A DNA stretch of 36,917 bases from CAZNPA01 sp964575095 (GTDB lineage: Bacteria > Pseudomonadota > Alphaproteobacteria > Rickettsiales > SXRF01), in NCBI GenBank assembly GCA_964575095.1, contig CAZNPA010000010.1:1-36917 (forward strand), read 5' to 3'. Under the pieces are notes generated by a model that saw only the letters and a list, made by a program, of their open reading frames with translations, made no database searches and was not told the DNA's origin. The translations under genes were made by a program, and so were the position numbers. Below are positions 17,799-29,143 of the stretch, piece by piece; position 1 is the first letter of the stretch, and every line of letters starts with the position of its first letter.

Positions 17799-18101
17799 AT
17801 GAGCATCAATTCCCTTTCTGCAACCATGTTGACGGCATCGCTCAAAACGGCAAAAATGGTGCAAAATCAGGCGCATCATTTCACCCGCCTGCCGCAGGCA
17901 ACGGCAAAGCCAGGCCAGAGCTTCGCTATTACCACCCCTTCCCAGCCAACGCAGCAGGTTCCGGTGTGCTATGCCTCGCCGAAAAGAATCTCTACCGCTA
18001 CCGCCGGCCTTGTAACCGACCAGCCGACCGTGCCGATCTGCACCGGCGGTCCGGGCACGCAGTCCATGCGGACGAAAGCAAGTTTTGATATCCTGAGCTA
18101 G
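17799..18101 (+). CDS. Sigma-54-controlled small protein of unknown function
   Basis: I do not recognise this 100-residue protein. The ATG at 17799 is preferred over an upstream frame because TGTGGAGG lies just before it and a sigma-54 promoter ends about 46 bases upstream. The product has a Ser/Thr/Ala/Leu-rich amphipathic N-terminus (MSINSLSATMLTASLKTAK), then a Pro/Gln/Thr-rich low-complexity body with two cysteines (PVCYASP, PICTGG). No signal peptide or membrane span is evident. Sigma-54 often drives flagellar, nitrogen or stress genes in alphaproteobacteria, so a surface or motility link is possible but unproven. Its TAG overlaps the icd TAG on the other strand as a shared CTAG. Confidence 0.7.
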   Translation: MSINSLSATMLTASLKTAKMVQNQAHHFTRLPQATAKPGQSFAITTPSQPTQQVPVCYASPKRISTATAGLVTDQPTVPICTGGPGTQSMRTKASFDILS

Positions 18102-19306
18102 GCCTTGCGCAGCCGCTCTTCCAGCGTATCCATGAATTGGGCGGTGGAAAGATAGGCTTGTTTGTCGGAAATCAGCGTTGCCAGATCCTTGGTCATGAAA
18201 CCGGCTTCAACCGTATCGACGCAAATCTTTTCAACCTTGGCGGCAAACGCCGCCACGTCTGGCGTGCCGTCGAACTTGGCACGGTAAGATAAGCCACGCG
18301 TCCAGGCAAAAATCGAGGCGATGGGGTTGGTCGAGGTTTCTTTGCCTTGTTGGTGCTGGCGGTAATGACGCGTCACCGTGCCGTGCGCCGCCTCGGCCTC
18401 GACGGTTTTTCCGTCCGGCGCCAGCAGCACCGAGGTCATCAGCCCCAGCGAACCGAAGCCTTGCGCCACGGTGTCGGACTGCACGTCGCCGTCGTAGTTC
18501 TTGCACGCCCAGACGAACCCGCCTGGCCATTTGAGCGCCATCGCCACCATGTCGTCAATCAGCCGGTGCTCGTAGGTTAGTTTGCGCTTTTCAAACTCAG
18601 GTTTGAATTCGCTATCGAAAACTTCCTGAAAAATATTTTTGAACCTGCCATCGTAAATTTTCAAAATAGTGTTCTTGGTCGAAAGATACACCGGATAATC
18701 GCGCTGCAGCCCGTAATTGAAACAGGCACGCGCAAACCCCTTGATCGATTCATCGAGATTATACATGCCCAGTGCGACGCCGGGGCTCTTAAAGTCGAAT
18801 ATTTCATGGCGCGTGGCGGCGCTACCGTCTTTGGGCGTGAACACCATCTCCAGCTTGCCGGCGCCGGGGACGATGAAATCGGTGGCGCGGTACTGATCGC
18901 CGAACGCGTGGCGGCCGATGACGATGGGCTTCGTCCAGCCCGGTACCAGGCGCGGCACGTTTTTACAGATAATGGGTTCGCGAAAGACCGTGCCGTCCAA
19001 AATATTGCGGATGGTGCCGTTGGGCGATTTCCACATTTTTTTGAGGCTGAATTCTTTGACGCGCGCCTCGTCGGGCGTGATGGTGGCGCACTTGACGCCG
19101 ACGCCGTATTGTTTGATGGCGTTGCCGGCATCGATGGTGATCCTGTCTTCGGTTTTTTCCCGGTTCTCGATCGAGAGATCGAAATATTTGAGGTCAATGT
19201 CGAGGAACGGAAGGATCAACTTATCTTTTATCATCTTCCAGATGATGCGTGTCATTTCGTCGCCGTCGATCTCGACAATCGGATTTTTTACTTTGATTTT
19301 AGTCAT
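18098..19306 (-). CDS. icd: NADP-dependent isocitrate dehydrogenase, eukaryote-like type
   Basis: Isocitrate dehydrogenase makes 2-oxoglutarate, CO2 and NADPH in the citrate cycle. The 402-residue protein belongs to the homodimeric class related to mitochondrial and cytosolic IDH1/2, which alphaproteobacteria carry: VEIDGDEMTRIIW at the N-terminus, SPNGTIRNILDGTVFREPI around the substrate-binding serine, GRHAFGDQYRATDF, ACKNYDGDVQSD with the metal-binding aspartates, and AAHGTVTRHYRQHQQG in the NADP-binding region. A GGAGAG ribosome site precedes the ATG. It converges with the sigma-54 orphan (4-base overlap of stop codons) and diverges from the small charged secreted protein. Confidence 0.97.
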   Translation of the reverse strand: MTKIKVKNPIVEIDGDEMTRIIWKMIKDKLILPFLDIDLKYFDLSIENREKTEDRITIDAGNAIKQYGVGVKCATITPDEARVKEFSLKKMWKSPNGTIRNILDGTVFREPIICKNVPRLVPGWTKPIVIGRHAFGDQYRATDFIVPGAGKLEMVFTPKDGSAATRHEIFDFKSPGVALGMYNLDESIKGFARACFNYGLQRDYPVYLSTKNTILKIYDGRFKNIFQEVFDSEFKPEFEKRKLTYEHRLIDDMVAMALKWPGGFVWACKNYDGDVQSDTVAQGFGSLGLMTSVLLAPDGKTVEAEAAHGTVTRHYRQHQQGKETSTNPIASIFAWTRGLSYRAKFDGTPDVAAFAAKVEKICVDTVEAGFMTKDLATLISDKQAYLSTAQFMDTLEERLRKA

Positions 19307-19412
19307 TTATTTCTCTCCTCGCCTTTTCATGACATTGTGCTATAAATCAAGGCGTAAACGCAATATAATTGCGCGAGCAAATCAGCTATTCATCCAGTCG
19401 CAGGGGGTATTT

Positions 19413-19781
19413 ATGAACCGTATCGCCATCGCTTTAGCCGCTATCGCCGTTTTTATTTCCCCCGCCTGGGCAGAACCGCCGCAGGGAGAGATCAATCGCG
19501 ACCGTCAGGAACTACGGCAGGATCGGCAGGATCTGCGCGAAGACCGCAAAGAGATGCATCGGGATAAGATGGAGCGCCACCATGACCGCCGAAAAATGCG
19601 CCGTGATAAAATGGAAAAAATGCATGAGGCGTGCAAAAGCGGCGATCATGCCATGTGCGAGAAAATGCATCATCGCGAAGAGCGGAAGAAGCGCCATGAA
19701 GGCATGACGCGCGACCCCCATAAGCGTATGGGAAACGCACCGGCCGCCCCCGCAGCGGCGGCAGCGGAAACCCGTAATTAG
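19413..19781 (+). CDS. Small secreted, highly charged coiled-coil protein
   Basis: I do not recognise this 122-residue protein. A signal peptide (MNRIAIALAAIAVFISPAWA) is followed by a region dominated by Arg, Asp, Glu, Lys, His and Met. Residues ~29-70 repeat in sevens (RQDRQDL, REDRKEM, HRDKMER, HHDRRKM), as expected for a long amphipathic or single alpha helix. Two cysteines flank the next segment (HEACKSGDHAMCEKMHH), whose His/Met/Cys content could bind metal. The tail is Ala/Pro-rich. The GGGGG ribosome site supports the start. It lies ten bases before the 2OG oxygenase gene, so the two are probably cotranscribed. Confidence 0.75.
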   Translation: MNRIAIALAAIAVFISPAWAEPPQGEINRDRQELRQDRQDLREDRKEMHRDKMERHHDRRKMRRDKMEKMHEACKSGDHAMCEKMHHREERKKRHEGMTRDPHKRMGNAPAAPAAAAAETRN

Positions 19782-19790
19782 TTTTCGCCA

Positions 19791-20429
19791 ATGACGGCAA
19801 TCATTGACCTTGACGTTATACGCCGGGCGGGAATGACCCGTGACCCGTACGAGCATCTGCATGGCTCGGGATTCCTGCGCGCGGAGGAAATCCCGGGCTT
19901 AAGCGCCAGCTTTCCCGACATCCGCCAGACGGGATTCCACCCGGCGGCGGAGATGCCGCTTAAGGGCCGGTTCCGCGATCTGATTGCCGAGTTGGAGAGT
20001 CAGGAGTTATCGGCGGTGCTTTCGGAAAAATTTGGTCTGGATTTCACCGCTTTGCCGCGCCTTATCACCATCCGGAAACTGTCGGCGGCGCACGAGGGGC
20101 GCATCCACTGCGACGGCAAAAGCAAGGTCATGAGCATGCTCATCTACATGAACGAGGGTTGGCAATCCCCGGACGGGCGGTTGCGCGTGCTGCGCGGCGA
20201 GAAGGACTTCGAGGACTATGCGGCGGAAATTAACCCGGATATGGGCACGGTGTTCGCCTTTATGCGCCGGGATCATTCCTGGCATGGGCACAAGCCTTTC
20301 GTCGGCGAACGGCGGGTGATCCAGATCGCGTGGGTCAAAAGTCTGGAAGACATCGAGCGCAAGAAAAAACGCCACCGTGTTTCCAAGTTTTTCAAGCGTC
20401 TGTTCGGCCACATCGACAACGAATATTAA
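19791..20429 (+). CDS. 2-oxoglutarate/Fe(II)-dependent oxygenase, prolyl-hydroxylase-like
   Basis: This 212-residue protein has a 2OG-Fe(II) dioxygenase double-stranded beta-helix core: His106 and Asp108 in RIHCDGKS as the first two iron ligands, His165 (or 167) in SWHGH as the third, and Arg174/175 in VGERRVIQIAW as the 2-oxoglutarate-binding arginine. These enzymes hydroxylate protein side chains or small molecules; the substrate here is unknown. There is no signal peptide. A Lys/Arg-rich tail (KKKRHR, KFFKRLFG) may bind nucleic acid or membrane. It is flanked on the same strand by two small charged secreted proteins, the first only ten bases upstream. Confidence 0.85.
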   Translation: MTAIIDLDVIRRAGMTRDPYEHLHGSGFLRAEEIPGLSASFPDIRQTGFHPAAEMPLKGRFRDLIAELESQELSAVLSEKFGLDFTALPRLITIRKLSAAHEGRIHCDGKSKVMSMLIYMNEGWQSPDGRLRVLRGEKDFEDYAAEINPDMGTVFAFMRRDHSWHGHKPFVGERRVIQIAWVKSLEDIERKKKRHRVSKFFKRLFGHIDNEY

Positions 20430-20431
20430 TC

Positions 20432-20480
20432 CGGCATTACCAATTCGTAATTTGATTTCCGGCGCCATCTGGAGGATACT
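20432..20480. other. Short gap with a weak palindrome, possible repeat remnant
   Basis: The gap after the oxygenase gene holds ATTACCAATTCGTAAT, a 5-bp stem using the same words as the locus-3 array. It may be a decayed array or chance. Nothing else is recognisable before the AAAGGAGC ribosome site of the next gene. Confidence 0.2.
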
Positions 20481-20529
20481 ATAAGATCGGAATGCGCTTC
20501 ACGTCATCATGCAACCAAAGGAGCAATCT

Positions 20530-20850
20530 ATGCGACATAGCTATTGGCTGGCCACTATGGCGGCCATGACTTTAACCGGCGCCGTGGCACTGGCCGACAT
20601 GGAAACAGGGCGCAAATTCGAACCGGCGAAAACGCGTCAGGAAGCCATCGCCAAGGTGAAAGAACGTCTGGTCAAGCTCGAGAAAATGACCGATCAGGAA
20701 TGGGCGGAAAAAAACAAGAAGCGCGAGGAACGCCGCAAGGAATGGCGTGAGCGCCGCAATGACCGAAAGATGGAAAAAGGTGCTGCGGCACCGGCAGCTC
20801 CTGCTGCGACGGCAAAACCCGTTGCCGCCCCCGCACCTGAGAAAAAATAA
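20530..20850 (+). CDS. Small secreted, charged protein with Ala/Pro-rich tail
   Basis: I do not recognise this 106-residue protein. Starting at 20530 (strong AAAGGAGC ribosome site) gives a signal peptide cut near ALA-D at ~29. The mature part is a Lys/Arg/Glu-rich helix (AIAKVKERLVKLEKM, KKREERRKEWRERRNDRK) and a low-complexity Ala/Pro tail ending EKK. The design (signal, charged helix, Ala/Pro tail) mirrors the 122-residue protein on the other side of the oxygenase gene, though sequence identity is low. No enzyme motif is visible. Cotranscription with the oxygenase is uncertain because of the 100-base gap. Confidence 0.75.
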   Translation: MRHSYWLATMAAMTLTGAVALADMETGRKFEPAKTRQEAIAKVKERLVKLEKMTDQEWAEKNKKREERRKEWRERRNDRKMEKGAAAPAAPAATAKPVAAPAPEKK

Positions 20851-20883
20851 GGCTTCGCTTCTTTGAGCCGCAACCAGCCCCCC

Positions 20884-20992
20884 CTGCGCTCACTTCGTGA
20901 GCTTCGGGCGACACTCCCACGCCCAAGATGCGGTTCCGGCTGTCAGTCCACCGAAGCGGTGGCCTGCCACCCGAAGCCCGCAGGGCGTAGGG

Positions 20993-20995
<3 letters not shown>
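20884..20995. repeat. tRNA-linked repeat, copy 1
   Basis: A 39-base block (20901-20939) matches 36614-36652 at 37 positions. A 29-base nested palindrome (20967-20995) is identical to 36661-36689. On the minus strand the palindrome begins with the CCA of the tRNA-Ile: outer arms CCACCC/GGGTGG, spacers TAC and TTC, inner arms GCCC/GGGC, loop TGC. Other stems (GCTCAC-TTC-GTGAGC, CCACC-GAAGC-GGTGG) lie within it. It may form the tRNA trailer or terminator. Confidence 0.8.
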
Positions 20996-21069
<74 letters not shown>

Positions 21070-21093
21070 TTAACCTCTTAGAAAAGAGGGCAA

Positions 21094-21122
21094 TTTCTAG
21101 GCTGTCTCAGGAGGAAAGTCAA
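21094..21122 (-). promoter_or_regulatory. Candidate sigma-70 promoter for tRNA-Ile
   Basis: On the minus strand TTGACT (21117-21122) and TAGAAA (21094-21099) are exactly 17 bases apart. The predicted start near 21087 gives a ~18-base leader. A CCTCTT/AAGAGG hairpin (21074-21089) overlaps the leader. Confidence 0.5.
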
Positions 21123-21129
21123 ATAGATT

Positions 21130-21209
21130 AGTGGCGAGTGATGAGTGACGAGTGGAGAGAAATTCCTTTATTTTCTAGCCACTAACCACTGGCTACTCGC
21201 CACTGATGC
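21130..21209. repeat. Heptamer repeat array / inverted repeat (locus 4)
   Basis: Left units GTGGCGA, GTGATGA, GTGACGA, GTGGAGA (21131-21158) and right units CTAGCCA, CTAACCA, CTGGCTA, CTCGCCA (21175-21202) have a strict period of 7. The outer 10 bases pair perfectly (21130-21139 with 21195-21204), 21 of 30 overall. It ends at the stop codon of the GGDEF gene and lies behind the tRNA-Ile promoter. Confidence 0.8.
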
Positions 21210-22244
21210 TTAATCTGCGCCCCTGGTTACCCGATTGCGCCCCAGATCCTTCGACTGATAAAGCGCATCGTCGGCACGTTTGGTAAGAGTCGGCAGCGTA
21301 TCGCTCTGGCGGAGGCGCGCAACGCCGATGGAGACGGTGATAGCGCCGTAATTTTCACCCGTATCTTTTCGTTTCAGTTCTTTGTCGGCGATGTTGATTC
21401 GGATCATTTCGGCCACTTTCATCGCACCTTCGATAGGCGTATCCGGCAGAACGATGACGAATTCCTCGCCGCCGAAACGCGCCACGACGTCGCGGCCCTT
21501 TAAGGTATCGGTCAGTGTGCGCGCGACGATTTTCAACACTTCGTCGCCGAGTAAATGCCCGAATTTATCGTTGAAGCGCTTAAAGTGATCGATGTCGATC
21601 ATCAGGAGGCACATATCCTTGTGTTTGTCTTTGGCATGCGCCACAAGCTCGTCGAACAGTTTCTCAAACGTCTTGCGGTTGAAGACGCCGGTTAAAAAAT
21701 CGCGCTGCGCCTCGATCGTCACCTGCTGCAGGTTTTTGCGCAGGCTATTGATTTCCTCTTTCGATTCCACCAATTTTTTCTGGATGGTTTCGCCACTTTT
21801 TTTGAGGCCGGCGGTAGCTTCGACCAATTCCTTGAAGATGGATTTGACGTTTTCATCCTCGAATCCGCTGATGCGATCCAGATACTGATCGACGCCCTTA
21901 TTATAGGTTTCGGTCTCACCGCCAAAATCATTGACGACGCGCAAGACCTCAAGCAGCACCTTCTGCGCTGCCAGCGCCGAATCATCGAGCACCTTCTGGT
22001 TACGGTTGCCTAGAATGAATTTGTTGTAAAGATAGGAAGAGACGTCCGGCTTGAACGGGAGTTTGTTGGCGATGATGTGCTCTACTTCATGCACCAGATC
22101 CTGATTCTTGCCTAAAGCATAATGAAACCAGACGGCATAATTTTCCGGCGTCGGTAAAATTTTATGCTCCGCCATCAGCTCCGATGCGCGGGCGGCGCAT
22201 TGATGTTCGTTGAGGACGGCAGGGGTTGTGGCTGTTTGGGGCAT
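21210..22244 (-). CDS. Diguanylate cyclase (GGDEF domain)
   Basis: This 344-residue cytosolic protein should make cyclic di-GMP. The C-terminal ~165 residues are a GGDEF domain with DIDHFKRFND (metal-binding Asp), an intact active site GGEEF at 258-262, and a DALYQSKDLGRNRV ending. The inhibitory I-site should read RxxD five residues ahead of the GGEEF; here it is KGRD (249-252), so product inhibition is probably lost. The N-terminal ~180 residues are helical with a PTPENYAVWFHYALG motif, a sensory/dimerisation region often seen in alphaproteobacterial cyclases, and a coiled coil just before the catalytic domain. No membrane spans. Its stop abuts the locus-4 array. Confidence 0.93.
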   Translation of the reverse strand: MPQTATTPAVLNEHQCAARASELMAEHKILPTPENYAVWFHYALGKNQDLVHEVEHIIANKLPFKPDVSSYLYNKFILGNRNQKVLDDSALAAQKVLLEVLRVVNDFGGETETYNKGVDQYLDRISGFEDENVKSIFKELVEATAGLKKSGETIQKKLVESKEEINSLRKNLQQVTIEAQRDFLTGVFNRKTFEKLFDELVAHAKDKHKDMCLLMIDIDHFKRFNDKFGHLLGDEVLKIVARTLTDTLKGRDVVARFGGEEFVIVLPDTPIEGAMKVAEMIRINIADKELKRKDTGENYGAITVSIGVARLRQSDTLPTLTKRADDALYQSKDLGRNRVTRGAD

Positions 22245-22280
22245 AATCAGCCATTACTCTACCCAATCGAGGTTAAAAAA

Positions 22281-23777
22281 CTATTCGCGCCGGGTTGATT
22301 TTCCGTTACCAGACAGGCCTAATTCTTGCCAAATCTTATCGATTTTATCACTAACTTCTTGTTTCATATGTATTTTCGTTCCCCACTCGCGGGAAGTCTC
22401 CGGCGGCCATTTATTAGTGGCATCAAGCCCGGCTTTCCCCCCTAGGCCCGATTCGGGAGAGGCAAAATCGAGATAATCAATGGGAGTGGCGTCCAAGAGC
22501 GTCATATCGCGCACCGGATCCATGCGCGTCGAGATCGCCCACACCACCTCTTTCCAGTCGCGCACGTTGACGTCGTCATCGACCACGATAATCCATTTGG
22601 TGTAGATGAATTGCCGCAGGAACGACCAGATGCCCATCATGATGCGCTTGGCATGCCCCGGATAGGCTTTCTTGATCGAGACCACCACAACGCGGTACGA
22701 GCAGCCTTCCGGCGGCAAATAAAAATCGACGATCTCGGGGAATTGCTGCTGCAGCAGTGGAATAAATATTTCATTGAGCGCGACACCCAGCACCGAAGGC
22801 TCATCGGGGGGCTTCCCCGTATAAGTGGTGAGGTAAATCGGATTTTTGCGCATGGTGATGGCCGATACGGTGAATACCGGAAAGCGCTCGACGGCGTTGT
22901 AATAGCCGGTGTGGTCGCCAAACGGGCCTTCGTCGGCGTATTCGTCGAGGCTGACATGGCCTTCGATGACGATCTCGGCTTGCGCCGGAACCTTAAGCGG
23001 AATGGTTTTGCAATCGACCAGCTCGACCTTTTCGCCGCGCAGCAGCCCCGAAAATTGGTATTCGGAGAGCGTATCCGGAATGGGTGTCACCGCTGCTAAA
23101 ATGGTCGCCGGATCAGCGCCGATGACGGCGGCCACCGGCAGCGGCTCGGTTTTTTCTTTCTTCCAGCGCGCGTGGTGCTGCGCGCCGCCGCGGTGATGCA
23201 GCCAGCGCATCAGCGTTTTGTTTTTGCCTAGAACCTGCATGCGGTAAATGCCGAGGTTATAGTTATCCTCAGCCGCACCGGCCGGGCCTTTGGTAACCAC
23301 CAGCGGCCAGGTGATCAGCGGGCTTGCATCGTCCGGCCAGCAAGTTTGGACAGGAAGCAGCGAGAGATCAATGTCGTCGCCGGTCAGCACGATTTCCTGA
23401 CAGGGCGCCTTGGAAACGGTTTTTGGTTTCATCGCCATCGCCGATTTTACAATCGGCAGCATGCCTAATGCTTCTTTCCACCCACCGGGAGGTTCCGGCT
23501 GTTTGAGGAATGCTAATGTTTTACCAATCTCGCGCAGCTCTTCCGGCTTCCGGCCTAAGGCAAATGCGATGCGTTCCACCGTGCCGAATAAATTGATGAG
23601 TACCGGCATTTTGCTGCCGGTGACGTTCTCAAATAACACCGCCGGACCGCCCTCGGCAATCAACCGCGTGCCGATCTCGGTCATTTCGAGATAGGTCGAT
23701 ACCGGAATCTTGACGCGTTTAAGTTGGCCGGTTTTTTCCAGCGCCTCGATAAAATCGCGTAAGGAATTATAGGGCAT
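22281..23777 (-). CDS. ubiD: UbiD-family decarboxylase (3-octaprenyl-4-hydroxybenzoate)
   Basis: UbiD decarboxylates the prenylated hydroxybenzoate intermediate of ubiquinone synthesis using prenylated FMN made by UbiX. The 498 residues contain the family signatures NLGIYRMQVLGKNKTLMRW near 174-192 with the conserved Arg179, the HRGGAQHH stretch, and EYADEGPFGDHTG at 279-291 with the catalytic acidic residues. I take the second ATG (23777), since a GGAAGG ribosome site sits three bases ahead and homologues begin with a PYNSLRDFIEALE-like sequence. The first ATG would add seven residues. The gene overlaps the end of rlmB by 11 bases, suggesting translational coupling. The quinone-pathway role is inferred from family and length. 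Confidence 0.93.
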   Translation of the reverse strand: MPYNSLRDFIEALEKTGQLKRVKIPVSTYLEMTEIGTRLIAEGGPAVLFENVTGSKMPVLINLFGTVERIAFALGRKPEELREIGKTLAFLKQPEPPGGWKEALGMLPIVKSAMAMKPKTVSKAPCQEIVLTGDDIDLSLLPVQTCWPDDASPLITWPLVVTKGPAGAAEDNYNLGIYRMQVLGKNKTLMRWLHHRGGAQHHARWKKEKTEPLPVAAVIGADPATILAAVTPIPDTLSEYQFSGLLRGEKVELVDCKTIPLKVPAQAEIVIEGHVSLDEYADEGPFGDHTGYYNAVERFPVFTVSAITMRKNPIYLTTYTGKPPDEPSVLGVALNEIFIPLLQQQFPEIVDFYLPPEGCSYRVVVVSIKKAYPGHAKRIMMGIWSFLRQFIYTKWIIVVDDDVNVRDWKEVVWAISTRMDPVRDMTLLDATPIDYLDFASPESGLGGKAGLDATNKWPPETSREWGTKIHMKQEVSDKIDKIWQELGLSGNGKSTRRE

Positions 23778-24486
23778 GGGCCTTCCGGTATAATTCATAC
23801 AGCGCCACCGCAGCGGCGTTGGAGACGTTCAGGCTTTCCATGCGATCGGACATCGGGAGCTTTACCAGAAAATCACAATTCTCAGCGGTGAGGCGCCTGA
23901 GCCCCCTGCCCTCAGCACCCAATACTAAAACCGTTTTGCGGTCGAGTTTGGCGTCCATGATGGTTTGTTTCGATTCGCCGTCGAGGCCCGCTGTCCAATA
24001 GCCGGCTTTTTTCAAAAGTTCGAGCGACTGCGAAAGATTAGTAACCGCAATCAACGGCACGGTTTCCATGGCGCCTGAAGCGGTTTTAGCCATGACGCCG
24101 GACTCCTGCGGCGCATTACGGTCGGTAACCACCACACAACCGGCATCGAACGCTGCCGCCGAGCGCAGGATCGCGCCGACATTATGCGGATCGGACACCT
24201 GGTCGAGCATGACCACCGGCTTTTCGATTTTTTCCGCCAGCCAATATTGCAGCGAGGGTTGTTCCAGCGACGCACTTTCAATAGCGATGCCTTGATGCAC
24301 CGCGCCCGGCGGAAGCTGAGAATCGAGCTGCTTCGGCTCCATCACCGTTACGTCGCGCCGTCCCGAAAGCAGGCCGGCCAGTTCCGCCTTCACGCTCTCC
24401 GTCACCAGCACGCGTTTGATTTTCCGCGACGGATTGGAAAGCGCCGCCGCCGCCGCGTGCATACCGTAGATGTGATGAGACTTCAT
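23767..24486 (-). CDS. rlmB: 23S rRNA (guanosine-2'-O-)-methyltransferase RlmB (TrmH/SpoU family)
   Basis: This 239-residue SPOUT-class methyltransferase probably modifies G2251 of 23S rRNA in the peptidyl-transferase P loop. It has an N-terminal L30-like RNA-binding domain (IYGMHAAAAALSNPSRKI, GAVHQGIAI) and the three SPOUT motifs: DQVSDPHNVGAILRSAAAF, VLVLGAEGRGLRRLT and SLNVSNAAAVALYELY, which form the knotted AdoMet site. It overlaps ubiD downstream. Upstream the whole gap to rpoC is a heptamer array beginning three bases before its ATG, leaving no ordinary ribosome site. A TrmH-type tRNA activity is a less likely alternative. Confidence 0.92.
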   Translation of the reverse strand: MKSHHIYGMHAAAAALSNPSRKIKRVLVTESVKAELAGLLSGRRDVTVMEPKQLDSQLPPGAVHQGIAIESASLEQPSLQYWLAEKIEKPVVMLDQVSDPHNVGAILRSAAAFDAGCVVVTDRNAPQESGVMAKTASGAMETVPLIAVTNLSQSLELLKKAGYWTAGLDGESKQTIMDAKLDRKTVLVLGAEGRGLRRLTAENCDFLVKLPMSDRMESLNVSNAAAVALYELYRKAHAL

Positions 24487-24488
24487 AG

Positions 24489-24562
24489 TGCCTCGTAATT
24501 TGTACCTTGTGCCTTGTAAGTATTAGAGAACATACTAGGCACAAGGCACGAGGTACTAAATA

Positions 24563-24566
<4 letters not shown>
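24489..24566. repeat. Heptamer repeat array / inverted repeat (locus 5)
   Basis: Left units TGCCTCG, TAATTTG, TACCTTG, TGCCTTG (24489-24516) and right units ACTAGGC, ACAAGGC, ACGAGGT, ACTAAAT (24534-24561) have a period of 7. GTACCTTGTGCCTTGT at 24502-24517 pairs with 24541-24556 at 15 of 16 positions. The array fills the entire rpoC-rlmB gap and its last partial unit contains the rpoC stop codon. Confidence 0.8.
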
Positions 24567-28756
<4,190 letters not shown>

Positions 28757-28773
28757 GGCGTTCCCTTTGTGAC

Positions 28774-29139
28774 TTATTTAATTCCGAGTTTTTTGAGTGC
28801 GGTGCAGATCTCTTCCAAATCCGATTTATTGAGCCGCAGGTAAAACGCGTCCTGCAGACCGCCGATCGGCGCATCGAAGCGGTAGTTGCTGGTATGATGC
28901 GGGAGCGGGCTGTTCGGCAGATGGTAGCCCTTGGTCATGGCAAAGCCGCGCTCGGCGAGGATTCCCAGGATTTCCTGACAGACTTCGCGCTTATGGTCGT
29001 CATCGACGTGGCCGACCACCAGCTCCGCTTCCCTGCCCTCGAAATCCCAGCTGCCGATATCGGTATAGGCATGGGATTTCTCCTGCGACGAGAGCAGAAG
29101 CTGCTTTGCTTTTATCTTTTCCGCCGTGCTCATTGGCAT
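28774..29139 (-). CDS. Unrecognised 121-aa protein encoded between rpoB and rpoC
   Basis: I do not recognise this 121-residue protein (119 if the second ATG at 29133 is used). It lies in the rpoBC operon, starting four bases after the rpoB stop and ending 17 bases before the rpoC start, so it must be cotranscribed with both. The sequence looks genuinely coding: acidic/basic mix without low complexity, helical N-terminus (STAEKIKAKQLLLSS), a strand-like EAELVVGHVDDDH segment, a helix (REVCQEILGILAERGF), a Pro/His turn (LPNSPLPHH) and a C-terminal helix (DLEEICTALKKLGIK). The alpha/beta alternation suggests a small ferredoxin-like fold; this is speculation. No membrane or signal segment. rpoB and rpoC are normally adjacent, so this insertion is unusual. 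Confidence 0.85.
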   Translation of the reverse strand: MPMSTAEKIKAKQLLLSSQEKSHAYTDIGSWDFEGREAELVVGHVDDDHKREVCQEILGILAERGFAMTKGYHLPNSPLPHHTSNYRFDAPIGGLQDAFYLRLNKSDLEEICTALKKLGIK

Positions 29140-29143
29140 TTCT

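Noticed and set aside
19320..19380. Promoter with TATAAT near 19364-19369 for the charged secreted protein
   Set aside because: No acceptable -35 hexamer at 16-18 bases upstream.
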